A stretch of DNA of 23,627 nt from Proteobacteria bacterium UBA1673 (GTDB taxonomy: Bacteria > Pseudomonadota > Gammaproteobacteria > Comchoanobacterales > Comchoanobacteraceae), in assembly GCA_002320385.1 (NCBI GenBank), contig DCKN01000047.1, positions 1-23,627 on the forward strand, in the 5' to 3' direction. Positions 1 through 8,236 of this stretch are shown here, piece after piece (the first letter of the stretch is position 1; each line of letters opens with the position of its first letter). A program made the position numbers and the translations under genes. Below the pieces are notes generated by a model, which searched no databases, had not been told where the DNA came from, and worked only from the letters and a program-made list of their open reading frames with translations.

Positions 1-1
1 T

Positions 2-508
2 CTTGGCTCAACGAATGCCTACAACCTTACGGATGGTCTTGATGGGCTTGCGGGTGGGTTGAGTGTATTCATTGCTTGTGGTCTATTGGTTTTGCTGTCA
101 CTCGGTCAAACGGTCTCATTATCCAGTGTTGTTCAGGAAGATTTTATGACATTATTGGTGATTATTATTGGGGTTTTGGTTGGTTTTTTGTGTTTTAATA
201 GTTATCCGGCCTCAATATTTTTGGGCGACTCTGGATCATTGAGTTTAGGTGCTGGTTTTGTCTGTGTCGCTATTATGGCCAAGGCAGAAGTCATCTTTGC
301 TTTGATGTCTGGTGTGTTTATTATCGAGACCTTATCTGTTATCGCTCAAGTTGTTTATTTCAAACGTACCGGCGGTCAGCGGCTATTTAAGATGGCGCCA
401 TTGCATCATCACTTTGAGTTATCCGGATATAAAGAGCCTAAAATTGTATTCAGTTTTTGGATACTTGGCTTGATTTTTTTATTGATGAGTATATGCTTGC
501 TTGTATAG
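2..508 (+). CDS. mraY: MraY, phospho-MurNAc-pentapeptide transferase, C-terminal part
   Basis: Inner-membrane enzyme that transfers phospho-MurNAc-pentapeptide from UDP to undecaprenyl phosphate, giving lipid I. The window opens inside the gene: reading frame 2 is open from the first codon and gives 168 residues up to a TAG stop, so roughly half of the usual ~360-residue protein is missing on the left. Visible family motifs are NAYNLTDGLDGLAGG at the very start, FLGDSGSLSLGAG in the middle, and PLHHHFE followed by the G-x-x-E stretch near the end. At least four hydrophobic segments are present. murD follows after 22 bases, in the standard dcw order mraY-murD-ftsW-murG. A TTG at 59 could be mistaken for a start, but the conserved motif lies upstream of it. 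Identification is secure. Confidence 0.97.
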   Translation, partial: LGSTNAYNLTDGLDGLAGGLSVFIACGLLVLLSLGQTVSLSSVVQEDFMTLLVIIIGVLVGFLCFNSYPASIFLGDSGSLSLGAGFVCVAIMAKAEVIFALMSGVFIIETLSVIAQVVYFKRTGGQRLFKMAPLHHHFELSGYKEPKIVFSFWILGLIFLLMSICLLV

Positions 509-518
509 TAAGTAGAAA

Positions 519-526
519 GGGGGGGG
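519..526 (+). promoter_or_regulatory. Eight-G tract acting as murD ribosome binding site
   Basis: A run of eight G residues preceded by AAA lies four bases before the TTG start of murD. It can pair with the CCTCC of 16S rRNA in several registers. A homopolymer of this length can slip during replication, which would change spacing rather than frame. The role as binding site is inferred from position. Confidence 0.55.
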
Positions 527-530
527 CACA

Positions 531-1838
531 TTGAAACACTATGATGTCGTTGTACTTGGTCTTGGTGTCACGGGTTATGCTGCTCTTGAATATTGTCTGC
601 ATACCGGAAGGTCAGTTGCGATAACTGATGATCGTGAGCGTCCGCCTTTAATAGATCGACTTAAAAAAGGCTTGCCCCATGTTCCTGCTTCGATTGGCGC
701 ATTTGACTATGACTTGCTTGCAAAAGCTGAAAAGGTCCTGGTAAGCCCTGGTATTCGCCCCGATTCTGATGTTATTTTGTGGCTTAAACGTCATAACAAA
801 CCTATAATCAGTGATATTGATCTTTTCCTTGAAGCGTATCAAGGTAAAATTCTTGCTGTGACCGGTTCTAATGGTAAAAGTACAACCGTTAAAATGTTGC
901 ATGACTTAATCAAGGTAAGCGGCCATAACGCAGCCATGGTTGGTAATATTGGTAAGCCCGTTTTGTCATTATTGACAGAGGGCGCCTTGCATGAAATTGA
1001 TTGGGTCGTGCTTGAAATATCCAGTTTTCAGTTATTCTGGAGTCAAAATATTCATTTTGATATTGGCGTACTGTTGAATATTTATCCAAATCACCTTGAT
1101 TGGCATTCTAGTTACCGAGAGTATCGACAAACGAAGATGAAATTATTGGAGCACTCTGATGTCGTTGTCATGCCCAAAGTGCTTGAACCATTAGCAAAAC
1201 AACATGGTATTTTTGAGAAGGTTCGTGCATGGATACCATCTTATTCATGTTTGAATGAGAGTTCACTCGACATTGATAATACCATCATTGAAGCGTTGCC
1301 ATATGCACTGCACAAAAGTGCGATTGCATCTTGGATTACTAGTGATGTAATGCAGATAGAAAAATACCATCGCGCACGTGCACTGGAAGAGTTCAAGCCA
1401 TGGCCGTTCCGATGTCAGCATGAAACAAATGATTATGGGAATTGGTATAATGATGCTAAGTCCAGTAACTTAGCTGCTGCGCGATATGCTATTGAAAGTG
1501 TCAGCCGTAAATACGGCTGTAAAGTGATTTGGATTGCTGGTGGGGTGACTAAAAATGAAGAGTTTGCTCTCATGTCTCGGTGGGTAAGTAAGTTTGTAAG
1601 CCTGGCAGTTATCTATGGTCAAGATCGGCAATGCTTCCTTGACGCGTTAATTGGTGTTTGTCCAGTGTCGCCTGTGGAAACGCTCGATGATGCCATTCGC
1701 TTGGTCGTGAAAACAATGCGGAAATCTGATGTTGTTGTGTTCTCGCCAGCTGCTGCTAGTTTTGATCAATTTGAAAATTTCCAACACCGTGGACAATTTT
1801 TTAGTGAGCAACTGGTCAACATTTTACCTGTGGCCTGA
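531..1838 (+). CDS. murD: MurD, UDP-N-acetylmuramoyl-L-alanine:D-glutamate ligase
   Basis: Cytoplasmic ATP-dependent ligase that adds D-glutamate to UDP-MurNAc-L-Ala. The 435 residues match the family's usual length (~440). An N-terminal Rossmann-like segment (VVVLGLGVTG, residues 6-15) is followed by the ATP loop VTGSNGKSTT at about 110-119 with lysine 116, the EISSFQL stretch, NHLDWH, the DAKSSNLAAA Mur-ligase signature, and a C-terminal domain with WIAGG. The start is TTG; it is preceded by eight G residues (519-526) that must serve as the Shine-Dalgarno sequence, and no ATG is available in frame upstream. ftsW begins five bases after the stop, so the genes are almost certainly co-transcribed. 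Confidence 0.97.
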   Translation: MKHYDVVVLGLGVTGYAALEYCLHTGRSVAITDDRERPPLIDRLKKGLPHVPASIGAFDYDLLAKAEKVLVSPGIRPDSDVILWLKRHNKPIISDIDLFLEAYQGKILAVTGSNGKSTTVKMLHDLIKVSGHNAAMVGNIGKPVLSLLTEGALHEIDWVVLEISSFQLFWSQNIHFDIGVLLNIYPNHLDWHSSYREYRQTKMKLLEHSDVVVMPKVLEPLAKQHGIFEKVRAWIPSYSCLNESSLDIDNTIIEALPYALHKSAIASWITSDVMQIEKYHRARALEEFKPWPFRCQHETNDYGNWYNDAKSSNLAAARYAIESVSRKYGCKVIWIAGGVTKNEEFALMSRWVSKFVSLAVIYGQDRQCFLDALIGVCPVSPVETLDDAIRLVVKTMRKSDVVVFSPAAASFDQFENFQHRGQFFSEQLVNILPVA

Positions 1839-1843
1839 TCACT

Positions 1844-2974
1844 ATGCGCAGTGTTTCCTATAAACAGTCAACGGACACACTTTTAGTTGTGTTGATGGTT
1901 GCCTTAACAGTTGTTAGTGCTGTTATCATTAGTTCAGTCACAATTTTTATTGCCGAAAGAAGTTACCATAATCCTTTCTATTTTTTTAATCGACATATGG
2001 CCCATATTGCGCTTTCAGGTTTGAGTTTTTTTGTGGGTTATTATGTGCGCCCTGAACTGTGGATGCGCTATCGAGTTTTATTGTTGGCTGCCGCTTTTTT
2101 TCTCCTGCTAATTGTTTTGGTCCCTGGTATTGGGTTATCGATCAATGGTGCGAGACGATGGATTCGCTTCCCAATGGTAACGCTTCAAACTTCAGATCCT
2201 GCAAAGCTACTGTTTATTTTGTTTACATCAGCGTATGCTGCGAATAAAACTGGATCGATGCTTACATTTGCAGAGAAATGGCTACCTATTCTGGTGTTGT
2301 TATGTGGTTTCGACGTCCTGTTATTATTGCAGCCTGATTTTGGTACATCCATTGTCATTAGTGGCGTGATATTACAGGTCTTGTTTATTGCAGGTATGCC
2401 GATACTGTCGTTTTTGATGATTTTGTCTGCAGCTTCGTTGCAAGCTATTTTGCTCGCTGTTTTGACGCCATATCGATTTGCTCGTATTGTCAGTTTTCTT
2501 AATCCATGGCTATTTCCGTTTAGTAGTGGTTATCAATTAACTCAATCGCTGATGGCAATTGGTCGCGGTGGTGTATGGGGTGTTGGTCTTGGTAGCAGTC
2601 TTCAGAAAATCTTTTATTTGCCCGAAGCCCATACTGATTTTATTTTTGCTATTTTCTGCGAGGAGATGGGGGCGCTTGGTGGTCTGACTGTATTACTTGT
2701 TTTTTTGATTTTGGTGTTGAGATTGCTTTATTGGTCGTATCGATTCTATCAGGAGCAGCAATTCTTTTTTAGTTATTACTTTGTTGGTCTATCTTGTTGG
2801 TTAGCATTGCAGACTGTGGTGTCATCTGGTGTGAATATGGGGCTTCTTCCGACCAAAGGAATCAGTATGCCTTTTTTAAGTTATGGCGGTACGCATATGC
2901 TGACAACAATGTTTGCATTTGGGATTGCGTTTAGAATGATATCTGATCGAACCAAGGGAGGCTTAGCTCTATGA
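1844..2974 (+). CDS. ftsW: FtsW, SEDS-family peptidoglycan glycosyltransferase of the divisome
   Basis: Polytopic inner-membrane protein of the SEDS family, which polymerises lipid II at the division site with PBP3 (FtsI). The 376 residues contain about ten hydrophobic segments. Motifs seen are the NGARRWI stretch (101-107), SDPAKLLF (117-124), the QPDFGTS loop (163-169), GYQLTQSLMAIGRGG (229-243), LPEAHTDFIF with the aspartate expected to be catalytic at 265, and the C-terminal LPTKGISMPFLSYGG. The position between murD and murG supports FtsW rather than RodA. The last four bases overlap the murG start as ATGA, which indicates translational coupling. No strong Shine-Dalgarno precedes the ATG, consistent with coupling to murD. 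Confidence 0.97.
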   Translation: MRSVSYKQSTDTLLVVLMVALTVVSAVIISSVTIFIAERSYHNPFYFFNRHMAHIALSGLSFFVGYYVRPELWMRYRVLLLAAAFFLLLIVLVPGIGLSINGARRWIRFPMVTLQTSDPAKLLFILFTSAYAANKTGSMLTFAEKWLPILVLLCGFDVLLLLQPDFGTSIVISGVILQVLFIAGMPILSFLMILSAASLQAILLAVLTPYRFARIVSFLNPWLFPFSSGYQLTQSLMAIGRGGVWGVGLGSSLQKIFYLPEAHTDFIFAIFCEEMGALGGLTVLLVFLILVLRLLYWSYRFYQEQQFFFSYYFVGLSCWLALQTVVSSGVNMGLLPTKGISMPFLSYGGTHMLTTMFAFGIAFRMISDRTKGGLAL

Positions 2975-4053
2975 CGAAGCAGACTGTGTTTATTGCCGCT
3001 GGAGGAACTGGCGGACATATGTACCCAGCAGTGGCACTCGCGCATCAGCTAACCGAACAAAAAAAGAAAGTAGTTTGGATTGGTTCAGGATCAAAGCTTG
3101 AGCAAAAAGTTCTGGCGCCTTATGCGTGGACATACAAAGTTGTGCGCGCAAAGCCTTATCGTGGTACAGGTATCAAAGCAAAATTATTATTGCCATTCCA
3201 TCTTCTCTTGGGTGTAGCAACTGCATGGCGGCTACTGCGCCGCCATAAACCGATTTATCTTATCACTACGGGCGGGTACGTTTCAGTCGCAAGCACCATC
3301 GCTGCGTGTTTAGCTGGCGTTCCAGTTTTTTTATGTGAGCAAAACGCTCGGCCTGGTTTAGCAAATCGATATTTGAGTCGCTACGTCAGAGCGATTTTTA
3401 CCGCTTATCCTAAAGTGTTTTCGGAAACGATTAAGCAGCAATACTTACAGATGGGTAATCCGTTACGACGTCAAATGATTGAGCATAGTATGCTCGAGCG
3501 GTCACAGGCCAACCAGAAATTACGACTATTGATTCTCGGTGGTAGTCAAGGGGCTGCAGTATTTAATGAGCAGGTCCCTAAGTTGTTAAGCCAACTTCGT
3601 GATAAGGACCGTATAGCCATTACGCACATCGCAGGACCTTCAGCCGATAAGCAGGCCATTACTGATGCTTATTCAACATCGGGCTATGTCGCTACAGTCC
3701 ATAATTATGTTCAAGATATGGCTTCATTGTACCTGGAATCTGATTTGGTGCTCGCTCGCTCTGGGGCGCTAACTTTGGCTGAACTGATGCAATTTTCCCT
3801 ACCGGCTCTTCTTGTGCCACTGCCAAACTCTGCTGATAATCATCAATATTATAATGCACTGTATCATCACCGCTTAGGAGCTTGCCGCTTAATTGAGCAA
3901 CCGCAGTTGTTGCAGCCTTTTTATTTAGCGAATACTTTACAGGCTTTTATTTCTGATTCTAGCCTTAGCCAGCGCATGCGTAAGGCAGCAAAATCCTTGC
4001 AAAAACCCGCGGCTGCAGAATCTATCATAGCGCATTGTGATGCATTGATATAA
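2971..4053 (+). CDS. murG: MurG, lipid II-forming GlcNAc transferase
   Basis: Peripheral inner-membrane GT-B glycosyltransferase that adds GlcNAc from UDP-GlcNAc to lipid I, making lipid II. The 360-residue length is typical. Seen in order: the N-terminal glycine loop AAGGTGGHMYPAVALA (residues 9-24), EQNARPGLANR in the N domain, LGGSQGA opening the C domain, ARSGALTLAE and the UDP-GlcNAc-binding stretch PLPNSADNHQ. The ATG overlaps the ftsW stop and is preceded by a strong GGGAGG nine to ten bases upstream. murC, the usual next gene, does not follow; a 103-base gap leads to an unrelated gene, so this looks like the end of this part of the dcw cluster. Confidence 0.97.
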   Translation: MTKQTVFIAAGGTGGHMYPAVALAHQLTEQKKKVVWIGSGSKLEQKVLAPYAWTYKVVRAKPYRGTGIKAKLLLPFHLLLGVATAWRLLRRHKPIYLITTGGYVSVASTIAACLAGVPVFLCEQNARPGLANRYLSRYVRAIFTAYPKVFSETIKQQYLQMGNPLRRQMIEHSMLERSQANQKLRLLILGGSQGAAVFNEQVPKLLSQLRDKDRIAITHIAGPSADKQAITDAYSTSGYVATVHNYVQDMASLYLESDLVLARSGALTLAELMQFSLPALLVPLPNSADNHQYYNALYHHRLGACRLIEQPQLLQPFYLANTLQAFISDSSLSQRMRKAAKSLQKPAAAESIIAHCDALI

Positions 4054-4156
4054 TTTCATCTTCACATTTCTCGGCCCATTTGTAATTCAGGTGACTGGTA
4101 GACACATTGGATAATTACTGTTATGTTAGAATCATAATCAAATCGGGATTTCTGTG

Positions 4157-4600
4157 ATGTTAATAATCTATGTTTTTGCCTTAATTTTTGGTCCTTTCTG
4201 TTATGCAGACGCTGATTATCAGTATTTTCAATATAAATATGACATTAAGCCTGTTGAATCAAGTCGAATGTCTGCTGATGAATGTGAGGCGCTGCTTGAG
4301 GGGGCTATTTTCTACAATATTGTTGGTGGAAAGTCTATTTATCGTGAAAATAAGAAGTCAAATTTTAAAATATTATCGTATAAGCGTTTGTCCTCCATGG
4401 CGTTGAATGCCAATCAGGTATTTTATACTGGTGAAGCGCGCATTCAATTTAAGCACAATGGACAGCTAGTTGATGAAAAAGAGTTGTTGTCTTTCGTGCT
4501 TGATCGTCAACAGAAAATGATTCGTGGACGCACGCTTATCCCTAATTATTGTCAAACGGCAATGATTGGCGTTGATACATCCTCTTTGCCTTTGGCTTAA
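4157..4600 (+). CDS. Small secreted protein of unknown function
   Basis: A 147-residue protein not recognised as any family. The N-terminus (MLIIYVFALIFGPFCYADAD) is hydrophobic and ends in a plausible signal-peptidase site after the alanine of FCYA, so the mature protein of about 130 residues is probably periplasmic or secreted. It holds two cysteines (in the DECEALLEG and NYCQTA stretches) that could form a disulphide, and a central part rich in tyrosine and basic residues. I chose the ATG at 4157 over a GTG at 4154 because GGGA lies eight bases before the ATG. The MFS gene starts only 11 bases downstream, so the two are probably co-transcribed. Confidence 0.7.
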   Translation: MLIIYVFALIFGPFCYADADYQYFQYKYDIKPVESSRMSADECEALLEGAIFYNIVGGKSIYRENKKSNFKILSYKRLSSMALNANQVFYTGEARIQFKHNGQLVDEKELLSFVLDRQQKMIRGRTLIPNYCQTAMIGVDTSSLPLA

Positions 4601-4611
4601 ACCAGCAATTA

Positions 4612-5820
4612 ATGACGACGGTTATTTCACCAAGAACACCAATTGTTCTACACTATGTCTCGGCGTTAAGATGGTTTGATCCTTTTTCGCCGATTTCTCT
4701 TATCATCGGACAACGATTTGGCATTCCTTATTACGAGATGTTTCTTCTACAAGCAGTCTGTTCTATGACTATTTTGTTGAGTGAGCTTCCTGCAGGAATT
4801 CTTGCTGATCGTTTTGGCTGTCGTTATGTGATGATTTTGAGCGCCTTTTTTTTATCGGTTGCGTACATACTTTTCATGTTATTTCCGAGTTTTTTGACCT
4901 GGGTGATTGCCGAGTTATTTGCCGGCTTAGGGATTGCTTTTTATAGTGGTGCAGATACCGCATTACTGTATGCGTCTTGTCATGGGGCAAGTAAACGCGC
5001 ACATTATCAGAAGCAAGAGGGATTGATGCAATCGCTTGCGCGATGGTCAGAAGGCATGTCATCAGGTCTTGGGTTTGTTGCTGTTCTTAATGCTCGCTTG
5101 CCGATTATCTTAGCATTGATAGCAAAACTTACCATGCTTTTTTTGTGCGCTACTGCTTTACCTAGACAGAGCGGACGTCCTGTGAAATCGGTTGGTACTG
5201 TGCTCGAAAATAAACAAGTTGGCCCATTAGAAATCTTTCGGTTAATGCGCTTGGATAAGCAGCAAAGACCGATTCAGCACAAAATTCTTGTATCATTATT
5301 TTTTTATGCAGCCTTGCAAAGTATTGTGCTGATTAATATTTTCTGGATGATTCAACTTACAGGTGATACGTTGTCTTTATCGTTGTCATTAATGTCTATA
5401 CTTTGGGTTTTATATTTTGGACTATGTGCGATCGTATCCTATTTTTTAGCTAATAGGCTTTTACAGTATCGGCATAGTCAAATCATTCTCTTGCCATTAA
5501 TCAGTTGCTTACTTCTGTTGTTATCCGCCTTCATGCCTATTGATTTGCGCATGATTCCTCTCGTATTATTCTCTGTAGTCTATGGTCTGTTGATGCCGCT
5601 GATTAATTCTTTAATCAATGACTACGCTACCAAGGAAAGGCGAGTTATGATGCATAGTTGTTGTGCTACATTGACTCGATTGTTATTTGTTTTAGTTGCT
5701 CCAATAACAGGTTATCTGGCTCAATATGTTTCTTCTGAGGCAGCTTTCCTATTTCTTTTTGTACCATCGGTGCTCGGTTCGTTATTGAGTTTTAGGGTGT
5801 TCTTGATGGTAAGTGGCTGA
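4612..5820 (+). CDS. Major facilitator superfamily transporter
   Basis: A 402-residue polytopic protein with about twelve hydrophobic segments, the typical length of a 12-helix MFS carrier. The loop between helices 2 and 3 has the MFS A-motif (AGILADRFGCRYVMIL, about residues 62-77), and helix 4 shows the glycine-rich AELFAGLGIAFYSGADT stretch of proton-coupled carriers. A basic, poorly hydrophobic loop around residues 185-225 separates the two halves. The substrate cannot be told; efflux pumps and nutrient uptake carriers both look like this. The gene follows the small secreted protein by 11 bases without a clear Shine-Dalgarno of its own, which suggests an operon. Confidence 0.88.
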   Translation: MTTVISPRTPIVLHYVSALRWFDPFSPISLIIGQRFGIPYYEMFLLQAVCSMTILLSELPAGILADRFGCRYVMILSAFFLSVAYILFMLFPSFLTWVIAELFAGLGIAFYSGADTALLYASCHGASKRAHYQKQEGLMQSLARWSEGMSSGLGFVAVLNARLPIILALIAKLTMLFLCATALPRQSGRPVKSVGTVLENKQVGPLEIFRLMRLDKQQRPIQHKILVSLFFYAALQSIVLINIFWMIQLTGDTLSLSLSLMSILWVLYFGLCAIVSYFLANRLLQYRHSQIILLPLISCLLLLLSAFMPIDLRMIPLVLFSVVYGLLMPLINSLINDYATKERRVMMHSCCATLTRLLFVLVAPITGYLAQYVSSEAAFLFLFVPSVLGSLLSFRVFLMVSG

Positions 5821-5883
5821 TTAATTATTTTTATTATTTGTCAATATTTTTGTCTTAGCAATCATATAATTTCTACTATGCTA

Positions 5884-5912
5884 TTGAATTATTGTTACTG
5901 AAATGATATAAT
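5884..5912 (+). promoter_or_regulatory. Sigma-70-type promoter for the leucine-rich-repeat gene
   Basis: TTGAAT (5884-5889) and a perfect TATAAT (5907-5912) are separated by 17 bases, which predicts a start near 5919 and a short leader of about 28 bases to the ATG at 5947. It lies in the AT-rich gap after the MFS gene, so the downstream gene has its own transcription start. Confidence 0.6.
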
Positions 5913-5946
5913 TAAAAGAATATTATGTCATGGGGTCTGTCATATT

Positions 5947-6996
5947 ATGCGACCAAGTTTAATTAGTAGAAAAGATTGTCATCAGAAAAAATTACGGGCC
6001 TGGATTAATGGCGTTGAAAAGACTGGTTACTTGAGGACAAGTGCCATTCCTAGTGGGGATTCCATAGCTAGTTACGTTACTGAGGCCCATATTGTCATTG
6101 AGGCCATCGATTTTAATCAGCATATTTGTCCTCTACACTTTCGTAAACTAGTTGATGCCAACCTATTTATTCTTGGCGATACGATTGACGTACTCGATTT
6201 TGGTTTCCAGCGAGTGGACAGTCGTTTATTAGACGTCATGCTGGCCTGGTTGAATACGCATAAAGTTGTGATTAAGCAGCTCAATCTAGCAAATCTCTCA
6301 CTGTGTGATACTGCTTGGAAGCAGTTATTAACTTGGTTGCGAACATCAGTCTGCCAAGTTAAGAGTATCGATCTTGGTAAGATGAAGTTGTGTATTCACA
6401 AAGCAAAGGATCTAGCATCTATCTTTACGCAGTCAGGCTGCGCTGTGAGTCGTTTGGATCTTGGGTATAGTGTCTGGACGTTCCAGGCGATGAAGGCATT
6501 TCTTTGGTCCGGTGGCGTGTCTAGTAAGAGTGCTCTTGCTCGCTTGGCATTGGGTGATGCACATTTTTGTTGTAACAGTTTGCGTCTTTTGATCTCATAT
6601 GTGTCACCTAAGTCGAATGGTGTTCAGGTCTTTAGTAGCGGTGTTGTTGACCTTCCTGATAGTGATCTGCATGCGCTATTAACCAGTGTACAATCTCCTG
6701 AATCATCGATTCAATCATTGGTGCTTTCTCATCAATCATTTTCTCAAGAGACGACCAAGATGCTCGGTTCGTTGATGCAAAGCTCTGCATCTGTGAGTCA
6801 CCTGGCGCTTATTAATTGTTGGCTTGATTTGGGTGCCTTAGCTGAAAGCTTTACTCATGGTAGCATCAATCATCTGCATATTGAAGCGATCACAGCTGGT
6901 CAAATTCAACAGTATGTCGATCTTTTCCAGGCTAAAGGTTATCGTGTGGCAAGGGAAGTATCAAGGCATAGAATTCGCATGCAACGCGATATATAA
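5947..6996 (+). CDS. Leucine-rich-repeat protein of the ribonuclease-inhibitor type, candidate effector
   Basis: A 349-residue protein without signal peptide or membrane segment. From about residue 85 it carries degenerate repeats of the RNI (ribonuclease inhibitor-like) kind, with xLxLxx strands seen as KQLNLANLSL, KSIDLGKMKL, SRLDLGYSVW, ARLALGDAHF, QSLVLSHQSF and SHLALINCWL, each followed by a helical half rich in L and A. Spacing is about 28 to 35 residues. The first 80 residues are unrelated to the repeats and the tail is basic. Such repeats mediate protein-protein contacts and in Legionellales often belong to secreted effectors; that role here is inference from architecture. The gene stands alone behind its own promoter. 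Confidence 0.72.
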   Translation: MRPSLISRKDCHQKKLRAWINGVEKTGYLRTSAIPSGDSIASYVTEAHIVIEAIDFNQHICPLHFRKLVDANLFILGDTIDVLDFGFQRVDSRLLDVMLAWLNTHKVVIKQLNLANLSLCDTAWKQLLTWLRTSVCQVKSIDLGKMKLCIHKAKDLASIFTQSGCAVSRLDLGYSVWTFQAMKAFLWSGGVSSKSALARLALGDAHFCCNSLRLLISYVSPKSNGVQVFSSGVVDLPDSDLHALLTSVQSPESSIQSLVLSHQSFSQETTKMLGSLMQSSASVSHLALINCWLDLGALAESFTHGSINHLHIEAITAGQIQQYVDLFQAKGYRVAREVSRHRIRMQRDI

Positions 6997-7011
6997 CTGA
7001 TTTATGACTTT

Positions 7012-7024
7012 TTGACGTCGTCAA
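7012..7024. repeat. Perfect inverted repeat downstream of the LRR gene
   Basis: TTGACG and CGTCAA flank a single T, 15 bases after the LRR stop. It could be a weak 3' hairpin or a protein-binding site; no convincing T run follows, so calling it a terminator is doubtful. Confidence 0.4.
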
Positions 7025-7074
7025 TCATTATTTATTACACAAAATTGCTGTTTTTATTTTTCGCTTTACTTGTC

Positions 7075-7106
7075 AGCGTTTGTTATCAGCCGCGATAAAT
7101 GACGCT
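7075..7106. repeat. Interrupted hairpin upstream of the decarboxylase-like gene
   Basis: AGCGT...ACGCT form the outer arms and TTATC...GATAA the inner arms around the loop AGCCGC, with three mismatched bases on each side between them. It sits between the LRR gene and the next gene and could be a transcript end or part of the leader control of the latter. Function unknown. Confidence 0.35.
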
Positions 7107-7171
7107 TTGTTATTGTGCTCATATTAAATACGCGTTAATATGTATGAACTTTATTGTCTAGGAGGTTTTTT

Positions 7172-8131
7172 ATGCGTCAAAAGCCGATGGTGTTTACTGA
7201 AAGGATGTCGGCAAACGTGTCTTTAATTGGCCATTTGTTTTCGTCTACCTCTTTGGCTTTATCTTTACCAAACTTGTACACCACAGTTAGTCTGACAACG
7301 CATAAAGGAACAAAAGACACTTGGAAGATCAGTAGTACTGAGCGTCTTTCGTATCAGTCTATCGATTGTTATTTGAAGCATTTGTCCTATGTAAAATCGT
7401 CGATGGGTTTTGATGGTGGATTTTTTGTCCAATCAAACAACTCCTTCCCAATGGGTATTGGCTTGTCGAGTTCGTCATCGAGTTACAGTGCTTTGACTGC
7501 TTGTGCTGTGAGAGCGATACACTCGATTAGAGGGGAGCGTTTACTCACCTCGCATGATGAACTGGCGATGTTGAGTGCTGAGGGTAAATACTCATCTCGA
7601 CACTCATTTTATAGTCCGTGGTCAATTACCCAGGATAAAAGTGCTACAGGTGCTTCCTTCGGTGCGTATGATGATTTATCTCATGTTGCCTTGGTTGTAT
7701 GTTCTTCCAAAAAGCGCATTAGTATCGATCAGATCATTAAACTCGTTGATAATAACCCAATGTCTTCTCAATACCATGATAACGTTAGAAAACGTGTTCT
7801 TTCAGCGCAAAACCATATACAGAATAAGGATTGGAAGGGGCTTTTTGAGTGTGTATGGGATGACTTTTCAGAGCTGCATGCGCTTTTTCATTCGTCCAAA
7901 CCTAGTTTTTCTTTTCAAAGTGACGCCACTCGACATGTGCTACAGCAGGTCAAGCGTTGGTGGGATATTTATAACGATGGTCCGATATTGGTGATGGGGC
8001 TCGGTTATGTCATTCATTTATTGTTTAGGCCTGATCAACAAACCATGAAGGATAGGATGCTTGAAACACTTGAATATTTTCACTGTATTCACGGTACTGA
8101 AGCAAAGTCTGAAGTGGCTAGTCATACTTGA
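7172..8131 (+). CDS. GHMP-family protein related to diphosphomevalonate decarboxylase, catalytic residues altered
   Basis: A 319-residue GHMP-kinase-fold protein close in layout to diphosphomevalonate decarboxylase (MvaD), which makes isopentenyl diphosphate in the mevalonate route. The best match is the phosphate-binding stretch SNNSFPMGIGLSSSSSSYSA (residues 88-107), aligning with the family's NNFP...GLASSASGFAAL; ELHALFHSSKPSFSF also matches the family's MHA...PP stretch. However, the N-terminal KYWGK stretch is replaced (ANVSLIGHLF), and the late DAGPN segment reads GLGYV before IHLL, so the catalytic lysine and aspartate seem absent. An arginine remains in SSRHSF (143). It could be a kinase-only or non-catalytic paralogue. 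The start is the ATG six bases after a perfect AGGAGG (7160-7165). No other isoprenoid gene is nearby. Confidence 0.7.
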   Translation: MRQKPMVFTERMSANVSLIGHLFSSTSLALSLPNLYTTVSLTTHKGTKDTWKISSTERLSYQSIDCYLKHLSYVKSSMGFDGGFFVQSNNSFPMGIGLSSSSSSYSALTACAVRAIHSIRGERLLTSHDELAMLSAEGKYSSRHSFYSPWSITQDKSATGASFGAYDDLSHVALVVCSSKKRISIDQIIKLVDNNPMSSQYHDNVRKRVLSAQNHIQNKDWKGLFECVWDDFSELHALFHSSKPSFSFQSDATRHVLQQVKRWWDIYNDGPILVMGLGYVIHLLFRPDQQTMKDRMLETLEYFHCIHGTEAKSEVASHT

Positions 8132-8156
8132 TGCCTGGGCCGCATTGATAAGTAGT

Positions 8157-8172
8157 ACAATGTCGTCATTGT
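8157..8172. repeat. Inverted repeat between convergent genes
   Basis: ACAATG and CATTGT surround the loop TCGT in the 105-base gap between the converging decarboxylase-like and HPt genes. Position suggests a shared 3' hairpin, but no T run follows on either strand. Confidence 0.35.
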
Positions 8173-8236
8173 TGCATTGGCCTTTTGTGTTTCTATGCAC
8201 ATCGTGTCGGTGAGCTTGTTTTTTTGGTTGCTCGTG

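Noticed and set aside
8018..8200. 60-codon minus-strand frame overlapping the end of the decarboxylase-like gene
   Set aside because: Most of it is antisense to a conserved coding frame and it has no ribosome binding site.
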